A DNA stretch of 64,000 bases, from positions 62,001 to 126,000 of the forward strand of contig DUTM01000013.1 in assembly GCA_012842085.1 (NCBI GenBank), in the 5' to 3' direction. Both the position numbers and the translations under genes were made by a program. The notes under the pieces are model-generated. The model saw nothing but the letters and a program-made list of their open reading frames with translations, did no database searches and was not told where the DNA came from. Source of the stretch: Mycobacteriales bacterium. GTDB taxonomy: Bacteria > Actinomycetota > Actinomycetes > Mycobacteriales > Mycobacteriaceae. Positions within the stretch are counted from its first letter, which is position 1. Each line of letters begins with the position of its first letter. This document shows, piece by piece, positions 34,194 through 44,421 of this stretch.

Positions 34194-36770
34194 ATGAACA
34201 CCCAAAACTTCACTACCAAATCGCAAGAAGCGCTTAGCGCAGCACTCCAGTCTGCGGCTGCCAAAGGCAACCCCAGCATTGAACCTGCGCACCTTCTTGT
34301 TGCACTACTTGAACAGCAGGACGGTATTGCCGCCCCGCTATTTGAACATGCCGGAGTAGATCCCGGCACAACCCTCCAACGCGCCCATGCGGAGGTAGAG
34401 AAACTACCGTCCGCATCCGGGGGAGGAATGGCCAACCCGGGCATGTCCCGTGAAATGTTGACCGTTATTAACACCGCTCAGGAACTAGCAGGTTCCATGG
34501 GTGACGAATACACCTCCACCGAACACCTCCTGGTGGGACTCGCCACCGGCAGTGGTAGCGTTGCCAAAATGCTGCAACAACTTGGGGCAACCCCAGAAAA
34601 CTTGCAAGCAGCATTCACCGCCGTGCGCGGCAGTGGCCGCATCACCACCGAAAACCCGGAGGATGCCTACCAGGCGCTCGAAAAGTACTCGACCGACCTG
34701 ACGGAACGCGCCCGCGAAGGCAAAATCGACCCCGTCATCGGCCGTGACTCCGAAATTCGCCGCATTATTCAGGTGTTGAGCCGCCGCACCAAAAACAACC
34801 CAGTGCTCATCGGTGAACCCGGTGTTGGTAAAACCGCCATTGTGGAAGGGCTGGCCCGCCGCATGGTGTCGGGCGACGTACCCGAATCCCTGCGTGGCAA
34901 ACGCCTCATCGCGCTCGACTTGGGCTCCATGATTGCGGGTGCCAAATACCGTGGCGAGTTTGAGGAACGCCTCAAGGCTGTCCTGAAAGAAATTAAGGAC
35001 TCCGACGGAGAGATCGTCACCTTCATCGACGAAATCCACACCATCGTGGGTGCGGGTGCGACTGGCGAATCCGGAATGGACGCCGGCAACATGATTAAAC
35101 CCATGCTGGCACGCGGTGAACTCCGCCTAGTGGGTGCCACCACCCTGGACGAATACCGCAAATACATCGAAAAGGACGCCGCCTTGGAGCGCCGCTTCCA
35201 GCAGGTGTATGTGGGTGAACCCACGGTGGAAGACACCATCGGTATTCTGCGTGGCCTGAAGGAACGCTACGAAGTCCACCACGGTGTCCGTATTAAGGAC
35301 TCCGCTCTCGTGGCCGCAGCGACACTATCCGACCGCTACATCACCAACCGGTTCCTGCCCGATAAAGCAATCGACCTGGTTGATGAAGCAGCCTCCCACT
35401 TGCGGATGGAGATTGACTCCAGCCCGGAGGAAATCGATACCGCTACCCGCATTGTGCGCCGCCTAGAAGTCGAAGAACTTGCACTTGAGAAAGAGGATGA
35501 CGAAGCCTCCCGTGAGCGCCTCGCCAACCTCCGTCAAGAGCTGGCAAATGAGCGCGAAAAACTCGCCCAGCTAACTGCCCGCTGGCAAAACGAGAAAAAG
35601 TCCATTGACGAAGTTCGCCAGGTGAAAGAAACCCTGGAGGAGCTGCGCAGCGAAGCAGAAATTGCGGAACGCGACGGCGACCTCGGCAAAGCCGCTGAAC
35701 TACGCTATGGACGCATTCCGGAAGCAGAAAAGCGTTTGGCAGCAGCCGAAGCGGCTCAGGAAGACCGCGACGAACACGCCCAATCCATGCTGAAAGAAGA
35801 AGTCAGCCCAGATGATGTGGCAGAAGTCGTGGAAGCCTGGACCGGAATTCCGGCAGGCCGCATGTTGGAAAGCGAAGGCCAGAAGCTACTGCGCATGGAG
35901 CAAGAACTAGCCAAACGAGTGGTGGGGCAAGAAGATGCCGTCACCGCCGTCTCCGATGCGGTGCGCCGGGCCCGTGCTGGGGTTGCAGATCCCAACCGCC
36001 CGCTTGGTTCCTTCCTGTTCCTCGGTCCGACCGGTGTCGGTAAGACTGAGCTTGCGAAGTCCCTGGCCGAGTTCCTTTTCGACGACGAGCACGCCATTGT
36101 GCGTATCGACATGTCGGAGTGTTCGGAGAAGCACTCGGTGGCTCGCCTCATTGGTGCGCCCCCGGGATATGTGGGCTACGAGGCGGGCGGCCAGTTGACG
36201 GAAGCGATCCGTCGCCGCCCCTACTCGGTGGTTCTCTTCGACGAAGTGGAGAAGGCGCACCCGGACATTTTCGACGTGCTGCTGCAGGTGTTGGATGACG
36301 GGCGTCTCACCGACGGCCAAGGTCGCACCGTGGACTTCCGCAACACCATTCTGATCCTCACGTCGAACCTGGGTGCAGGTGGCTCCGAGGAAGAAATTCG
36401 GGCAGCTGTTAAGCATGCTTTCAAACCGGAGTTCATCAACCGCTTGGATGATGTCATTATCTTCGACGCTCTGGAGCCCGAGCAGCTCCGCGGCATCGTG
36501 GACATTCAGCTCAAGCAGTTGACGAAACGCCTGGCAGACCGTCGTCTCACGCTTGAGGTGGATGACGGGGCGCGGGAATGGCTGGCACAGCGGGGTTACG
36601 ATCCTGCCTATGGTGCCCGCCCGTTGCGTCGCCTCATCCAGCAGGCCATTGGTGACACGCTTGCCAAGGAACTGCTCGCCGGACATATCTTCGATGGTGA
36701 CATCGTGCATGTTTCGGTGGCTCCGGACGGTGAGCACCTGCAGGTGACAGGGCAGCGTATCGAAGACTAA
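34194..36770 (+). CDS. clpB: Hsp100 disaggregase ClpB
   Basis: Hexameric AAA+ unfoldase of 858 aa that pulls proteins out of aggregates together with DnaK. N domain (1-150), first AAA+ module with Walker [10 protein letters not shown] (about 206) and Walker [10 protein letters not shown], the coiled middle domain (about 410-525, charged heptads), second AAA+ module with [10 protein letters not shown] (about 610) and [13 protein letters not shown], and the end [10 protein letters not shown]. The ATG follows AGGAG. Monocistronic, with a strong terminator after it. HspR and SigH-type control as for dnaK. Confidence 0.98.
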   Translation: MNTQNFTTKSQEALSAALQSAAAKGNPSIEPAHLLVALLEQQDGIAAPLFEHAGVDPGTTLQRAHAEVEKLPSASGGGMANPGMSREMLTVINTAQELAGSMGDEYTSTEHLLVGLATGSGSVAKMLQQLGATPENLQAAFTAVRGSGRITTENPEDAYQALEKYSTDLTERAREGKIDPVIGRDSEIRRIIQVLSRRTKNNPVLIGEPGVGKTAIVEGLARRMVSGDVPESLRGKRLIALDLGSMIAGAKYRGEFEERLKAVLKEIKDSDGEIVTFIDEIHTIVGAGATGESGMDAGNMIKPMLARGELRLVGATTLDEYRKYIEKDAALERRFQQVYVGEPTVEDTIGILRGLKERYEVHHGVRIKDSALVAAATLSDRYITNRFLPDKAIDLVDEAASHLRMEIDSSPEEIDTATRIVRRLEVEELALEKEDDEASRERLANLRQELANEREKLAQLTARWQNEKKSIDEVRQVKETLEELRSEAEIAERDGDLGKAAELRYGRIPEAEKRLAAAEAAQEDRDEHAQSMLKEEVSPDDVAEVVEAWTGIPAGRMLESEGQKLLRMEQELAKRVVGQEDAVTAVSDAVRRARAGVADPNRPLGSFLFLGPTGVGKTELAKSLAEFLFDDEHAIVRIDMSECSEKHSVARLIGAPPGYVGYEAGGQLTEAIRRRPYSVVLFDEVEKAHPDIFDVLLQVLDDGRLTDGQGRTVDFRNTILILTSNLGAGGSEEEIRAAVKHAFKPEFINRLDDVIIFDALEPEQLRGIVDIQLKQLTKRLADRRLTLEVDDGAREWLAQRGYDPAYGARPLRRLIQQAIGDTLAKELLAGHIFDGDIVHVSVAPDGEHLQVTGQRIED

Positions 36771-36801
36771 CGCAACTAACGCTGCAACTTCACCCATTAG
36801 T

Positions 36802-36839
36802 AAAGCCGGCACAGTGTGCAATCACACTGTGCCGGCTTT
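36802..36839 (+). terminator. clpB terminator
   Basis: 17-bp perfect stem AAAGCCGGCACAGTGTG with its complement, loop CAAT, followed by a T run. Confidence 0.92.
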
Positions 36840-36909
36840 TTGTTGCTATTTAAGCTGTACTGCTCTTGAGCTGTACCGCTAAAAGGGATCTTGGGAAAGC
36901 CCTTTGAAT

Positions 36910-37839
36910 CTATGATGTGGGTCCGGTGGATCCGACGCCGCTACCCGCAACAGCCTCCAGCCCCGGGGTAGCGCTCGGTGGCAACCACCACAGGAAGAGG
37001 AAAGCGGCGAAGGAAGCAACGGCCTTTGCTGCCAACTCACGGGTCTTGGGATCGGAGGAGGTGAAACCAACCATGATCGTGCCCAAAACGGCACCCGGTC
37101 CAGCAAGCACAGCAGCGGCCGTCAAGCCCACTGCCACACCCACACCGATGGGAATCAAAGGCACGAAGGGGATCAGGTTTAAAAGACCCAGTCCCAAGAA
37201 AAGAACACCAGCGGTAAGTACGCCCAGTGCCAGGCCCGCACCGATGCCACCGTAGAGGCCAAACAATCCGCCCCAGAAGACGAGGCCAAAGTTTTCGATC
37301 TCCATCCGGTTCAAGTAGCGTCCCCAGTCCATGTAGAAGGCGCGCAGGCGGGTGTCTTTACCCATGATTCCTTCGCGAACTTCCTGAACATCGAAGGTGC
37401 TGGCGCGTTCCGTGTCGGAAAGGGCATAGAAGGTGACGGCCTTGCCTCCCTCTTTCACAACCGCAGTGACGTCAACCATGCGGTCGCCAAAGACTGCGGT
37501 GAGGGGAAGTTCGGCTAGGGTTGTTCCCGATTCGCCGACGATAGCTAGTTTGTCGCCGTTTTTCTGGAACTGGCCTTTACCCAAAACGAGGGTGTTGCCG
37601 TCATCTTTAAGATCTGAAAAGTAGGCGTCGGCAGCTGCCAAGCGGGCTTCCACGGCCTCTTCACTCATTGCGGAAGCTTCGGTGTCGGTGAACATTTCCG
37701 CAGTATGTTCTTGCACTACTGCAAGTGCTTCATTGAGGGGGGTGGGGACGGGATTCGCCTCAACTGGCTGTGCCGTCACCATAAGTAAGGAGGCGGTTAC
37801 GACACCAGCGACCGCCTTAATCAAGGACGAGAATTTCAC
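36910..37839 (-). CDS. Exported multi-helix membrane protein, unknown function
   Basis: 309 aa from GTG 37839 (AAGGGAGAG upstream; the open frame continues but lacks signal-peptide character). Signal peptide LIKAVAGVVTASLLMVTAQPVEA, then an extracellular domain of about 150 residues, then three to four hydrophobic stretches (LVFWGGLFGLYGGIGAGLAL, LFLGLGLLNLIPFVPLIPIG, AAAVLAGPGAVLGTIM, AVASFAAFLFLWWL) and a short Gly/Ser tail. Similar exported proteins are common in corynebacteria, but I cannot name a function. Monocistronic on the strand opposite clpB. Confidence 0.78.
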   Translation of the reverse strand: MKFSSLIKAVAGVVTASLLMVTAQPVEANPVPTPLNEALAVVQEHTAEMFTDTEASAMSEEAVEARLAAADAYFSDLKDDGNTLVLGKGQFQKNGDKLAIVGESGTTLAELPLTAVFGDRMVDVTAVVKEGGKAVTFYALSDTERASTFDVQEVREGIMGKDTRLRAFYMDWGRYLNRMEIENFGLVFWGGLFGLYGGIGAGLALGVLTAGVLFLGLGLLNLIPFVPLIPIGVGVAVGLTAAAVLAGPGAVLGTIMVGFTSSDPKTRELAAKAVASFAAFLFLWWLPPSATPGLEAVAGSGVGSTGPTS

Positions 37840-38076
37840 GGACTCTCCCTTCCGTACACTGTCGGTGCAGGGTGATGTAGGGTCTACGCAGGTCACTAAC
37901 TCTTTTAACTCTACACAATGTTACCCATGTTAATGGTGAGCATTGAAACAATTTATCTTTTGTTACCAGCTGTAACGCAGAGACTAACTATATCTGCTTC
38001 GCTAGCAGAATGAATTTCGGCAGGTGAATCTCGGGGGGAGATGAAATAAATGCCCTGCTCCAAGTAGGCTAGGGGT

Positions 38077-38922
38077 ATGAGTATACTCGTTAACCCCGAA
38101 TGGCTACGGTCTCGCATTGGCTCCAACCGGGCACCAGTGATCCTGGATGTTAGGTGGTATCGCTACCGCGAGGGCGGGTACGAACATTATCTACAGCACC
38201 ATATTCCTAACGCTATCTACGTCGATATGTATCGCGACCTCACCGGAGCTCGTAATCCGGAGCGCGGCCGCCGTCCCTTCCCCTCTCGCGAAAAAGTGCA
38301 GGAACTTGTTAAGCGGTGGGGGATTGACGAAGATTCCTACGTGGTCGTTTATGACTCTGTGGGGGGAACCTCAGCTTCTCGTTTGTGGTGGATCCTTCGG
38401 AATGCTGGTCTCAAGAATGTTTTCTTCCTCGATGGGGGTTTGGATCGCTGGGAGGCTGCCGGCATGCCGACGCTTACCGGTCCGGGTATTCTTCCGCTGC
38501 GCGGCACTTTCAAAGTTGCTGAAGAGGGTTGCATGCCCACCATTACTGTCGATGAAGCGGCAACCTGGCCGGAGCATGGCGTTTTGTTGGATGTTCGTTC
38601 CGAACGTCGTTATTTGGGCCATTTTGAGTACAACGATGCTCGGTTGGGGCACATCCCGGGGGCAATTAATCTCCCCACCTATGGCAACTATGGTCCCAAT
38701 AAGCGATTTTTGAGTTACGAAAATCTTCTTGACCGTTTTGAGGCCGTCGGCATTACTAATGCCAATGACGTCGCAGTTTATTGCGGCTCCGGCAACTTAG
38801 CGCCGCATACCATCGCTGCCCTGGAGGTTGCTGGTATGCCGGGTGCCCGCCTGTTCCCTGGGGGTTGGTCCGAGTGGGCTTTTGATCCGGATCGTCCAGC
38901 AGCACGGGGCCCGAGACCCTAA
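38077..38922 (+). CDS. Thiosulfate/3-mercaptopyruvate sulfurtransferase (two rhodanese domains)
   Basis: Cytoplasmic sulfurtransferase of 281 aa. The N-terminal rhodanese domain (about 1-130: ILDVRWY, VVVYDSVGG) has Asp where the catalytic Cys would be, as is normal for the inactive half. The C-terminal domain carries the active loop VYCGSGNLAPH with the catalytic Cys. It resembles the SseA/CysA2 group of mycobacteria. No linked sulfur genes; likely transcribed alone. A short ACTGCA/TGCAGT hairpin follows the stop. Confidence 0.9.
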   Translation: MSILVNPEWLRSRIGSNRAPVILDVRWYRYREGGYEHYLQHHIPNAIYVDMYRDLTGARNPERGRRPFPSREKVQELVKRWGIDEDSYVVVYDSVGGTSASRLWWILRNAGLKNVFFLDGGLDRWEAAGMPTLTGPGILPLRGTFKVAEEGCMPTITVDEAATWPEHGVLLDVRSERRYLGHFEYNDARLGHIPGAINLPTYGNYGPNKRFLSYENLLDRFEAVGITNANDVAVYCGSGNLAPHTIAALEVAGMPGARLFPGGWSEWAFDPDRPAARGPRP

Positions 38923-39044
38923 AACTGCACTAATGCAGTGAATCCGACCCGTCAAAATGCATGCTGACACGTCCAAAAGCTCTGAAAATAGGGCAAAACA
39001 CAGTACGGTAAATACTGAAGACTGCCCGTAGATAGGGGAAACGT

Positions 39045-41642
39045 ATGTTATCAGTTCCCATAATCTTGCTGATCGTTGCCGCAGTGGTCGGCACCGTTGG
39101 CATTGCCTTCGCCATCGTTGATGCCGTGAAGAGCCGTCGCCAGGTGAAGCCACAGGAAGTCGTGGAGAAGCCACGCTGGGGTGAAGAACTGGGCTTTAGC
39201 CCGAACTCCGAAGCTGTGGAGACCATTATTGAGCAATGGTCCCATGGAGCAGCAGTGGATGACGGCCTTAGTGCGCCTGAAGACCCTGTTGTCGGCGAGT
39301 TCGCAGGACACCCAGCAATCATCTTCGGGCAGGATGACGGACTTATTGTTGCCGTCCAGCGCGATATGGCCTCCGATGTGGTGGTGGAGATCCACCCGCA
39401 GGAGCCAGTATCTCAGGAGGAAGCCGTCGCTACAGGACGGGCAACCGACCTGCAGGTGTACTCCTCCGATGTGGATGCCATGATTCGTGCCACAGATGAT
39501 CGTCTCGTTGAGCTTCTCAACAAGCATCCCCAAGATTTGGCCATGGCATGGGCAGAAGGCTACTGGTCTGCTGCGCTCCTCCCATTGGGAGATGACGGCG
39601 TGGATATTAACCCCACCAGCGACCAGCAAATTGACGAGCAGCTTCCGTACGTTCTCAATTGGCTAGCCAACTTGAACGATGCCCTCCGCGTCCTGCCTCC
39701 CCGAGAAGGCGAAGAGGAAGAGATCGGCGTGGAAGCGGCTGTTCCGAGCCGTCCCCAAGTGTCCCGCACTGATGAGGACTCCGTTCCTGCCGACGCGGAT
39801 CTTATTGAGCCGGAAGAATCCGAGTTCTACACCGAGGACACTGCAGACGATACCGACACCGACGATGTTGCCGATGCAGATACCGAAGATACCGCGGAGG
39901 AGAGTGTCCCCGAAGAGGACGCCGCCGAAGACGATATTGCGGCAGTGGCGGATATTCCAGAGACCGCTGCGGATGAGCCAGCAGCGGATTTTGATGACGA
40001 GGATATAGACGTCACCCCCGCAGGTGTCAGCAACGTGATCCCCTTTGCGCCCTTCGCTGTTGTTGATAGCGACGACGAGGAAAGCGAAGAGGATGACGCT
40101 GAAGATCTTGACGATGGCGTCGATGACTTCGTAGATCCCGCCGAGGAAGCAGCTGACGCAGCCGAAGAAGCAGAGGCAGATGAAACTGCCGATAGCCCTG
40201 CCGAGGAAGCAGACGAAGCTGACGATGTTGCAGAACCCGCGGTTTACAGTGAAGCGGACGACTCTGCTGACGACATGGTGGAAGATTCCGTTGACGACTC
40301 CGATGAGAGTCTGCCGGACGACGCATTGGATGAAGTGTCCGACCTAGCCGCCTTTGGTGAGCCGGCAATTGATGATGACAATGGCCTCCGCCTTACTGAA
40401 GAAGCCGCCGAATACCTGGACCACGAGGATGAGGAAGAATCCGAACTCGAATGGGTTGAGGAAGACGACCACGCAGAGGTCGACGCGGACCATGTTGACG
40501 AAGCAGATTTCATCACCGATTGGAAGCCGGAAGAGCCAGTCGAGGCGGCTGACCTTTCTGAAGAAAGTGACGTTGAAACCGACGCTGAAGCCGTCACCGA
40601 AGCTGATTTTCTGGAGACCGATGAGTCTGCAGACGAGCCGGAAACGGAAGCTGAAGAACCCGCAGATGATGCTTTTGCAGATGAACCCGCCGAAGAGCAG
40701 GAGGCTCCAACCGATGAGCACCCCGTTGTTGACGAGGTAGCTGCAGCGGCAGCAGTTGCGGCTCAAGCTGAAGAAGAAGCAGAGGTTGCGGACACGGACG
40801 AGCCTTCCGACGACGAGCTTTCCGTAGATGAACCTTCCGAAGATGAGTTCACTGAAGAGGAGAGCGAACCGGCTGAGGCGGACGCTGAAGAAAGTGTTGA
40901 GGAAGAATTCGTCGAGCCCGAGTATGAGCCCGAAGCGGAGTCTGAACCAGAACCGGAACCCGAACCGGAACCGGAAGAAGAGTCCTCACCGTTCACCTTT
41001 GTTCGCCCCGTGGCAGCACCCGAAGAAACTGGACCTATCCCACTCATCGATGCACAGGAAACCTACTATCCCAGCCAGGTTGCAGAACCCGAGCCGGACG
41101 AGGAAGAACTGGACGATGACGGTGCACACGACTTTATTGTGGACATTCCCCAACCAGAGCCCCAGGATAGCGCAGCAGCCGAGCCGGAAGAGGAGCCCGA
41201 AGACTCCTACACCGGCATGGTGAAGCCCTATGACGGTTCAGCTGGCGAAGTCCCGGTGGAGCCCGAACCGGAATGGCACCCCGAGCCAGAATCTGAACCA
41301 GTTGAAGAACCGGCACCAGAGCCGGCAGCTGAACCAGAACCGGAGCTGGAGCCCGAAGAGTACTTCGAGCCGGCTACCGAAGCTGAGCCGGAGCCGGAGC
41401 CTGAACCAGAGCCCGAGCACGAACCGGAAGACGACTTCATTGAGGATCTGTCTGGCGCCCATGTTGCGGAAGATCCGGCGCAGGCCACCATGCGGACGGG
41501 AGAATTCCCCATCATCCGTCCCACCGAGGAAGGCGAGGATGAAGGAGGCCGACACGTTTTGGATGAGGGCGAACGCCCCGCCTGGTTTGTGCCTGGTAAG
41601 ACGAGTCGCCGCTCCCGCAGCCGTGCAAAAGACGATGAGTAA
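39045..41642 (+). CDS. Membrane-anchored protein with very long acidic tail (Rv0383c-like N-terminal domain)
   Basis: Protein of 865 aa. Residues 1-24 form a signal anchor ([27 protein letters not shown]) followed by a basic KSRRQVK. Residues about 45-215 form an ordered domain ([45 protein letters not shown]) like the mycobacterial Rv0383c protein next to pyrE, from memory. About 600 residues then are almost only D, E, A, P, S, T, V, including [13 protein letters not shown] runs. The final 35 residues return to ordered composition ([23 protein letters not shown]) and end basic ([11 protein letters not shown]). Function unknown; the tail is far longer than I expect for the family. Confidence 0.8.
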   Translation: MLSVPIILLIVAAVVGTVGIAFAIVDAVKSRRQVKPQEVVEKPRWGEELGFSPNSEAVETIIEQWSHGAAVDDGLSAPEDPVVGEFAGHPAIIFGQDDGLIVAVQRDMASDVVVEIHPQEPVSQEEAVATGRATDLQVYSSDVDAMIRATDDRLVELLNKHPQDLAMAWAEGYWSAALLPLGDDGVDINPTSDQQIDEQLPYVLNWLANLNDALRVLPPREGEEEEIGVEAAVPSRPQVSRTDEDSVPADADLIEPEESEFYTEDTADDTDTDDVADADTEDTAEESVPEEDAAEDDIAAVADIPETAADEPAADFDDEDIDVTPAGVSNVIPFAPFAVVDSDDEESEEDDAEDLDDGVDDFVDPAEEAADAAEEAEADETADSPAEEADEADDVAEPAVYSEADDSADDMVEDSVDDSDESLPDDALDEVSDLAAFGEPAIDDDNGLRLTEEAAEYLDHEDEEESELEWVEEDDHAEVDADHVDEADFITDWKPEEPVEAADLSEESDVETDAEAVTEADFLETDESADEPETEAEEPADDAFADEPAEEQEAPTDEHPVVDEVAAAAAVAAQAEEEAEVADTDEPSDDELSVDEPSEDEFTEEESEPAEADAEESVEEEFVEPEYEPEAESEPEPEPEPEPEEESSPFTFVRPVAAPEETGPIPLIDAQETYYPSQVAEPEPDEEELDDDGAHDFIVDIPQPEPQDSAAAEPEEEPEDSYTGMVKPYDGSAGEVPVEPEPEWHPEPESEPVEEPAPEPAAEPEPELEPEEYFEPATEAEPEPEPEPEPEHEPEDDFIEDLSGAHVAEDPAQATMRTGEFPIIRPTEEGEDEGGRHVLDEGERPAWFVPGKTSRRSRSRAKDDE

Positions 41643-41666
41643 AAACAACTAAACACAGCACACACA

Positions 41667-41697
41667 GAATGCCCCGGGATAACATTCCGGGGCGTTC
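41667..41697 (+). terminator. Terminator between the acidic protein gene and pyrE
   Basis: 11-bp stem GAATGCCCCGG with CCGGGGCGTTC (one G-T pair), 9-nt loop. No long U tract, so read-through into pyrE is possible. Confidence 0.65.
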
Positions 41698-41762
41698 TAC
41701 AGCTAACATCAAATAACAGCCCCTAAAAGTTTCACCCGGAAACACTCCTGGAAAGGTATCCC

Positions 41763-42335
41763 ATGGTCGCAAAGTTCAATCCGGCAGAACATCCTGTCAA
41801 CGCCGAACTCAAATCCGAACTTGCTGAACTTGTGAAAGAACTCGCCATCGTACACGGCAAAGTTACTCTTTCCTCCGGCAAAGAAGCCGACTACTACGTC
41901 GATTTGCGGCGCGCCACCATGCATGCCCGTGCCGCGCGGCTCATTGGGAAACTGCTCCGCGAACTTACCAGCGACTGGGACTATGTTTCTGCTGGTGGAC
42001 TCACCCTTGGTGCGGATCCGGTCGGAACCGCCATTATGCATGCCGATGGCCGCACCATAAACGCCTTCACCGTCCGTAAAGAAAAGAAAAAGCACGGAAT
42101 GCAACGTCAGGTGGAAGGCCCGGATGTGGTGGGGAAGAAAGTTCTCGTCGTAGAGGACACCACCACTACTGGCAACTCTCCACTCACTGCTGCCCGTGTT
42201 CTTAAAGACTTGGGGGCTGACGTTGTTGGTGTCGCCACCATTGTGGATCGTGCCACCGGTGCCGAAGACGTCATCAACGCAGAAGGCCTCGAATACCGTT
42301 ACCTGCTCAGTTTGGATGATCTCGACCTTGCCTAA
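41763..42335 (+). CDS. pyrE: Orotate phosphoribosyltransferase
   Basis: Pyrimidine synthesis enzyme of 190 aa that joins orotate to PRPP to give OMP. Visible: KVTLSSGKEADYYVDLRRAT (orotate-binding and substrate loop), the flexible-loop block VRKEKKKHG and the PRPP motif VLVVEDTTTTGNSPL. The ATG follows GGAAAGG. The methyltransferase gene downstream begins inside its end, so the two are coupled. Confidence 0.96.
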   Translation: MVAKFNPAEHPVNAELKSELAELVKELAIVHGKVTLSSGKEADYYVDLRRATMHARAARLIGKLLRELTSDWDYVSAGGLTLGADPVGTAIMHADGRTINAFTVRKEKKKHGMQRQVEGPDVVGKKVLVVEDTTTTGNSPLTAARVLKDLGADVVGVATIVDRATGAEDVINAEGLEYRYLLSLDDLDLA

Positions 42336-43020
42336 GGACAACTCGCCTAAGGACACCACCAACAATCAGCCTGGCCCCACCGAGTGGGGGGAAGGACGCC
42401 ACGGGGTAGGCCCCTGGACGGAAGAACATCCGGGCGAACCGCTACCCACCGACGAGCACTACGATCCGGAGCTTCTCGCAAGTGGCGACCGCCGCAATGT
42501 GGTCGACAAATACCGGTATTGGAAACGCAGCGCCATCGTTGCCGACTTGGACCAGAAAAGACACGTTTTCCATGTCGCCATCGAAAACTTTGAGCACGAC
42601 GCCAATATCGGCACCATCGTCCGCACCGCGAATGCTTTCCTAGCGGAGGCAGTACATATTGTGGGAAAGCGCCGCTGGAACCGCCGGGGAGCCATGGTCA
42701 CCGACCGCTACCAGCATATTGAGCACCACGAAACCATCGAGGATCTGTTGGAGTGGGCTCACACCAACGATTACCAAGTGGTGGCTGTTGACAATCTTCC
42801 TGGATCGGTACCCATTGAGACGGCGCAACTGCCGGAACGTGCGGTGCTCTTGTTTGGCCAGGAAGGCCCAGGAATCTCCGACGACTCCCGACAACAAGCC
42901 GACATGATGGTTTCCATCGCCCAATTCGGTTCAACCCGCAGCATTAACGTTGGAGTGGCGGGAGGAATTATTATGCATACGTGGATTCGTCAACACGCGA
43001 ATCTGGATGATGCCCTGTAG
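42316..43020 (+). CDS. SpoU/TrmH-family RNA 2'-O-methyltransferase
   Basis: SPOUT methyltransferase of 234 aa acting on tRNA or rRNA ribose. The core shows HDANIGTIVRTANAFLAEAVHIVG (motif 1), VLLFGQEGPGISDD (motif 2) and STRSINVGVAGGIIMHTW (motif 3), which together form the knotted SAM site. About 70 variable residues precede the core. ATG 42316 overlaps pyrE by 20 nt; a TTG at 42328 is an alternative. Whether the target is tRNA Gm18 or a ribosomal site cannot be read from sequence. Confidence 0.9.
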   Translation: MISTLPKDNSPKDTTNNQPGPTEWGEGRHGVGPWTEEHPGEPLPTDEHYDPELLASGDRRNVVDKYRYWKRSAIVADLDQKRHVFHVAIENFEHDANIGTIVRTANAFLAEAVHIVGKRRWNRRGAMVTDRYQHIEHHETIEDLLEWAHTNDYQVVAVDNLPGSVPIETAQLPERAVLLFGQEGPGISDDSRQQADMMVSIAQFGSTRSINVGVAGGIIMHTWIRQHANLDDAL

Positions 43021-43043
43021 AAAACAGTAAGGATTTTGCCCTC

Positions 43044-44294
43044 GTGTCTGTGAAAAGTTCCGATTTCGACCTGCCCAACTCGGTGGCCTACACCAGGTGG
43101 CAGGAGCGTGCTGCCATCGCAGAGCGCAGTATTCTGGGGCGCCACCTGGTGCGATCATTTTTCCTGCCGGGGACGGCGACGGGCGTCACCTCCTGGCCCT
43201 ATGAACTTAAAGAACGCATTACAGGCTCGTGGCACTTCTGGTGGCAGGCCCATTTTATTGACTGTGTTATTGATGCGTATGAGCGCAAACCGAATTGGAA
43301 GCGCAAGCGGATTGTGCGCCGCATGATAAGTACCCACTACAACGTGAATGGTCGACGCTGGCGCCGCAACGAATATTACGACGATCTTGCGTGGATCGGA
43401 CTTGCCGTGCAGCGTGCCCGCAACCTGGGAATTGTTCGTGGATTTGGGTTCCGACTGCGTTGGCTGGCAGATCATTTCTGGAAAGCCTACAACCCGAAAT
43501 ATGCGATTCCTTGGAAGCAGGGGGAAAACTTCTGGAACACTCCCGCGAACGCTCCGATCGCTATTTTCTTTGCGCGCAGTGCGGAGAGCGAATTGGTGAA
43601 AAAGTCACGGGTGCTGGCCGACTGGATGTATGAGGTGCTGCGCTTCCAGGAGGGGCCCTATAAGGGACTCTATGCCGATGGCCTGCGTCTTATCGATGGC
43701 CAAGAAAAACGTATCGACTATGTTTTCACCTACTGCCAGGGTGTCGCCATGGGGGCGGAACTGGAGCTTGCTATGCGTTCCGGTGGCCACAAACAGCTTG
43801 TTCACTTGGGACGGGTGTGCGAGCTGGTGGAATCCTGTGCGACCAGTTTGGCGCAAACTGACGGTGTGTTGACTGCTGGCGGTGGGGGAGACGGCGGTCT
43901 TTTCAAAGGCATTTTGATGCGCTATCTAGCGGAAGTGGCAGAAAAATTGCCGGAGCCGGTAGTTCCCACAGACGATATTCCGCCGGAGCGTCTGGCGAAG
44001 GTGAAGCTGACTGCTAAACAAATGGTGATGCGCAATGCGGACGCTGCGTGGATGTCGGCGAAATGGTTGGAGGGCTTCGAAGGAGAAAAAGGTGGGGTGC
44101 TCTTCTCCGACAAGTGGTCCCGGAAAGCACGGTTGCCGTTAACTGTGACAGAGATTTCGGATACGGATGCAACCGGCCAAAAAGTGAATGGGGCTGTACG
44201 TAGTTCCAAAGTTCCGGAGCAAGATTTGTCCACTCAACTATCGGGGTGGATGGCGATTGAGGCGGCCGCTCGTTTAGATCGTTTAGGCATCTAA
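43044..44294 (+). CDS. Glycoside hydrolase family 76-like protein
   Basis: 416 aa with the all-alpha fold of GH76 (alpha-1,6-mannanase-type) proteins: the aromatic-rich repeats HFWWQAHFIDCVIDAY, RRNEYYDDLAWIGLA with the paired Asp typical of the family's catalytic site, and NAPIAIFFAR. No signal peptide, so it appears cytoplasmic, like the mycobacterial homologue near fba (Rv0365c, from memory). A role in trimming mannan or mannosides is inferred. GTG 43044 with AAGGA upstream; 23 nt after the methyltransferase gene, probably the last gene of pyrE-methylase-GH76. Confidence 0.82.
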   Translation: MSVKSSDFDLPNSVAYTRWQERAAIAERSILGRHLVRSFFLPGTATGVTSWPYELKERITGSWHFWWQAHFIDCVIDAYERKPNWKRKRIVRRMISTHYNVNGRRWRRNEYYDDLAWIGLAVQRARNLGIVRGFGFRLRWLADHFWKAYNPKYAIPWKQGENFWNTPANAPIAIFFARSAESELVKKSRVLADWMYEVLRFQEGPYKGLYADGLRLIDGQEKRIDYVFTYCQGVAMGAELELAMRSGGHKQLVHLGRVCELVESCATSLAQTDGVLTAGGGGDGGLFKGILMRYLAEVAEKLPEPVVPTDDIPPERLAKVKLTAKQMVMRNADAAWMSAKWLEGFEGEKGGVLFSDKWSRKARLPLTVTEISDTDATGQKVNGAVRSSKVPEQDLSTQLSGWMAIEAAARLDRLGI

Positions 44295-44421
44295 AATATT
44301 CACTTTAGTTAACAAGCGTCACAAGATGTGAGCTACAATGTTAACGTTTTAATGCAGTCAACAGCCTGCGAATTTACAGTTTTCTAGCGGTTGACTTTTA
44401 GTGAGAAAGGTCGATAGTCCA

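Noticed and set aside
44319-44331. TCACA-AGA-TGTGA upstream of lipase A as a CRP site
   Set aside because: The half sites are in the wrong order and spacing for TGTGA-N6-TCACA; more likely a chance hairpin.
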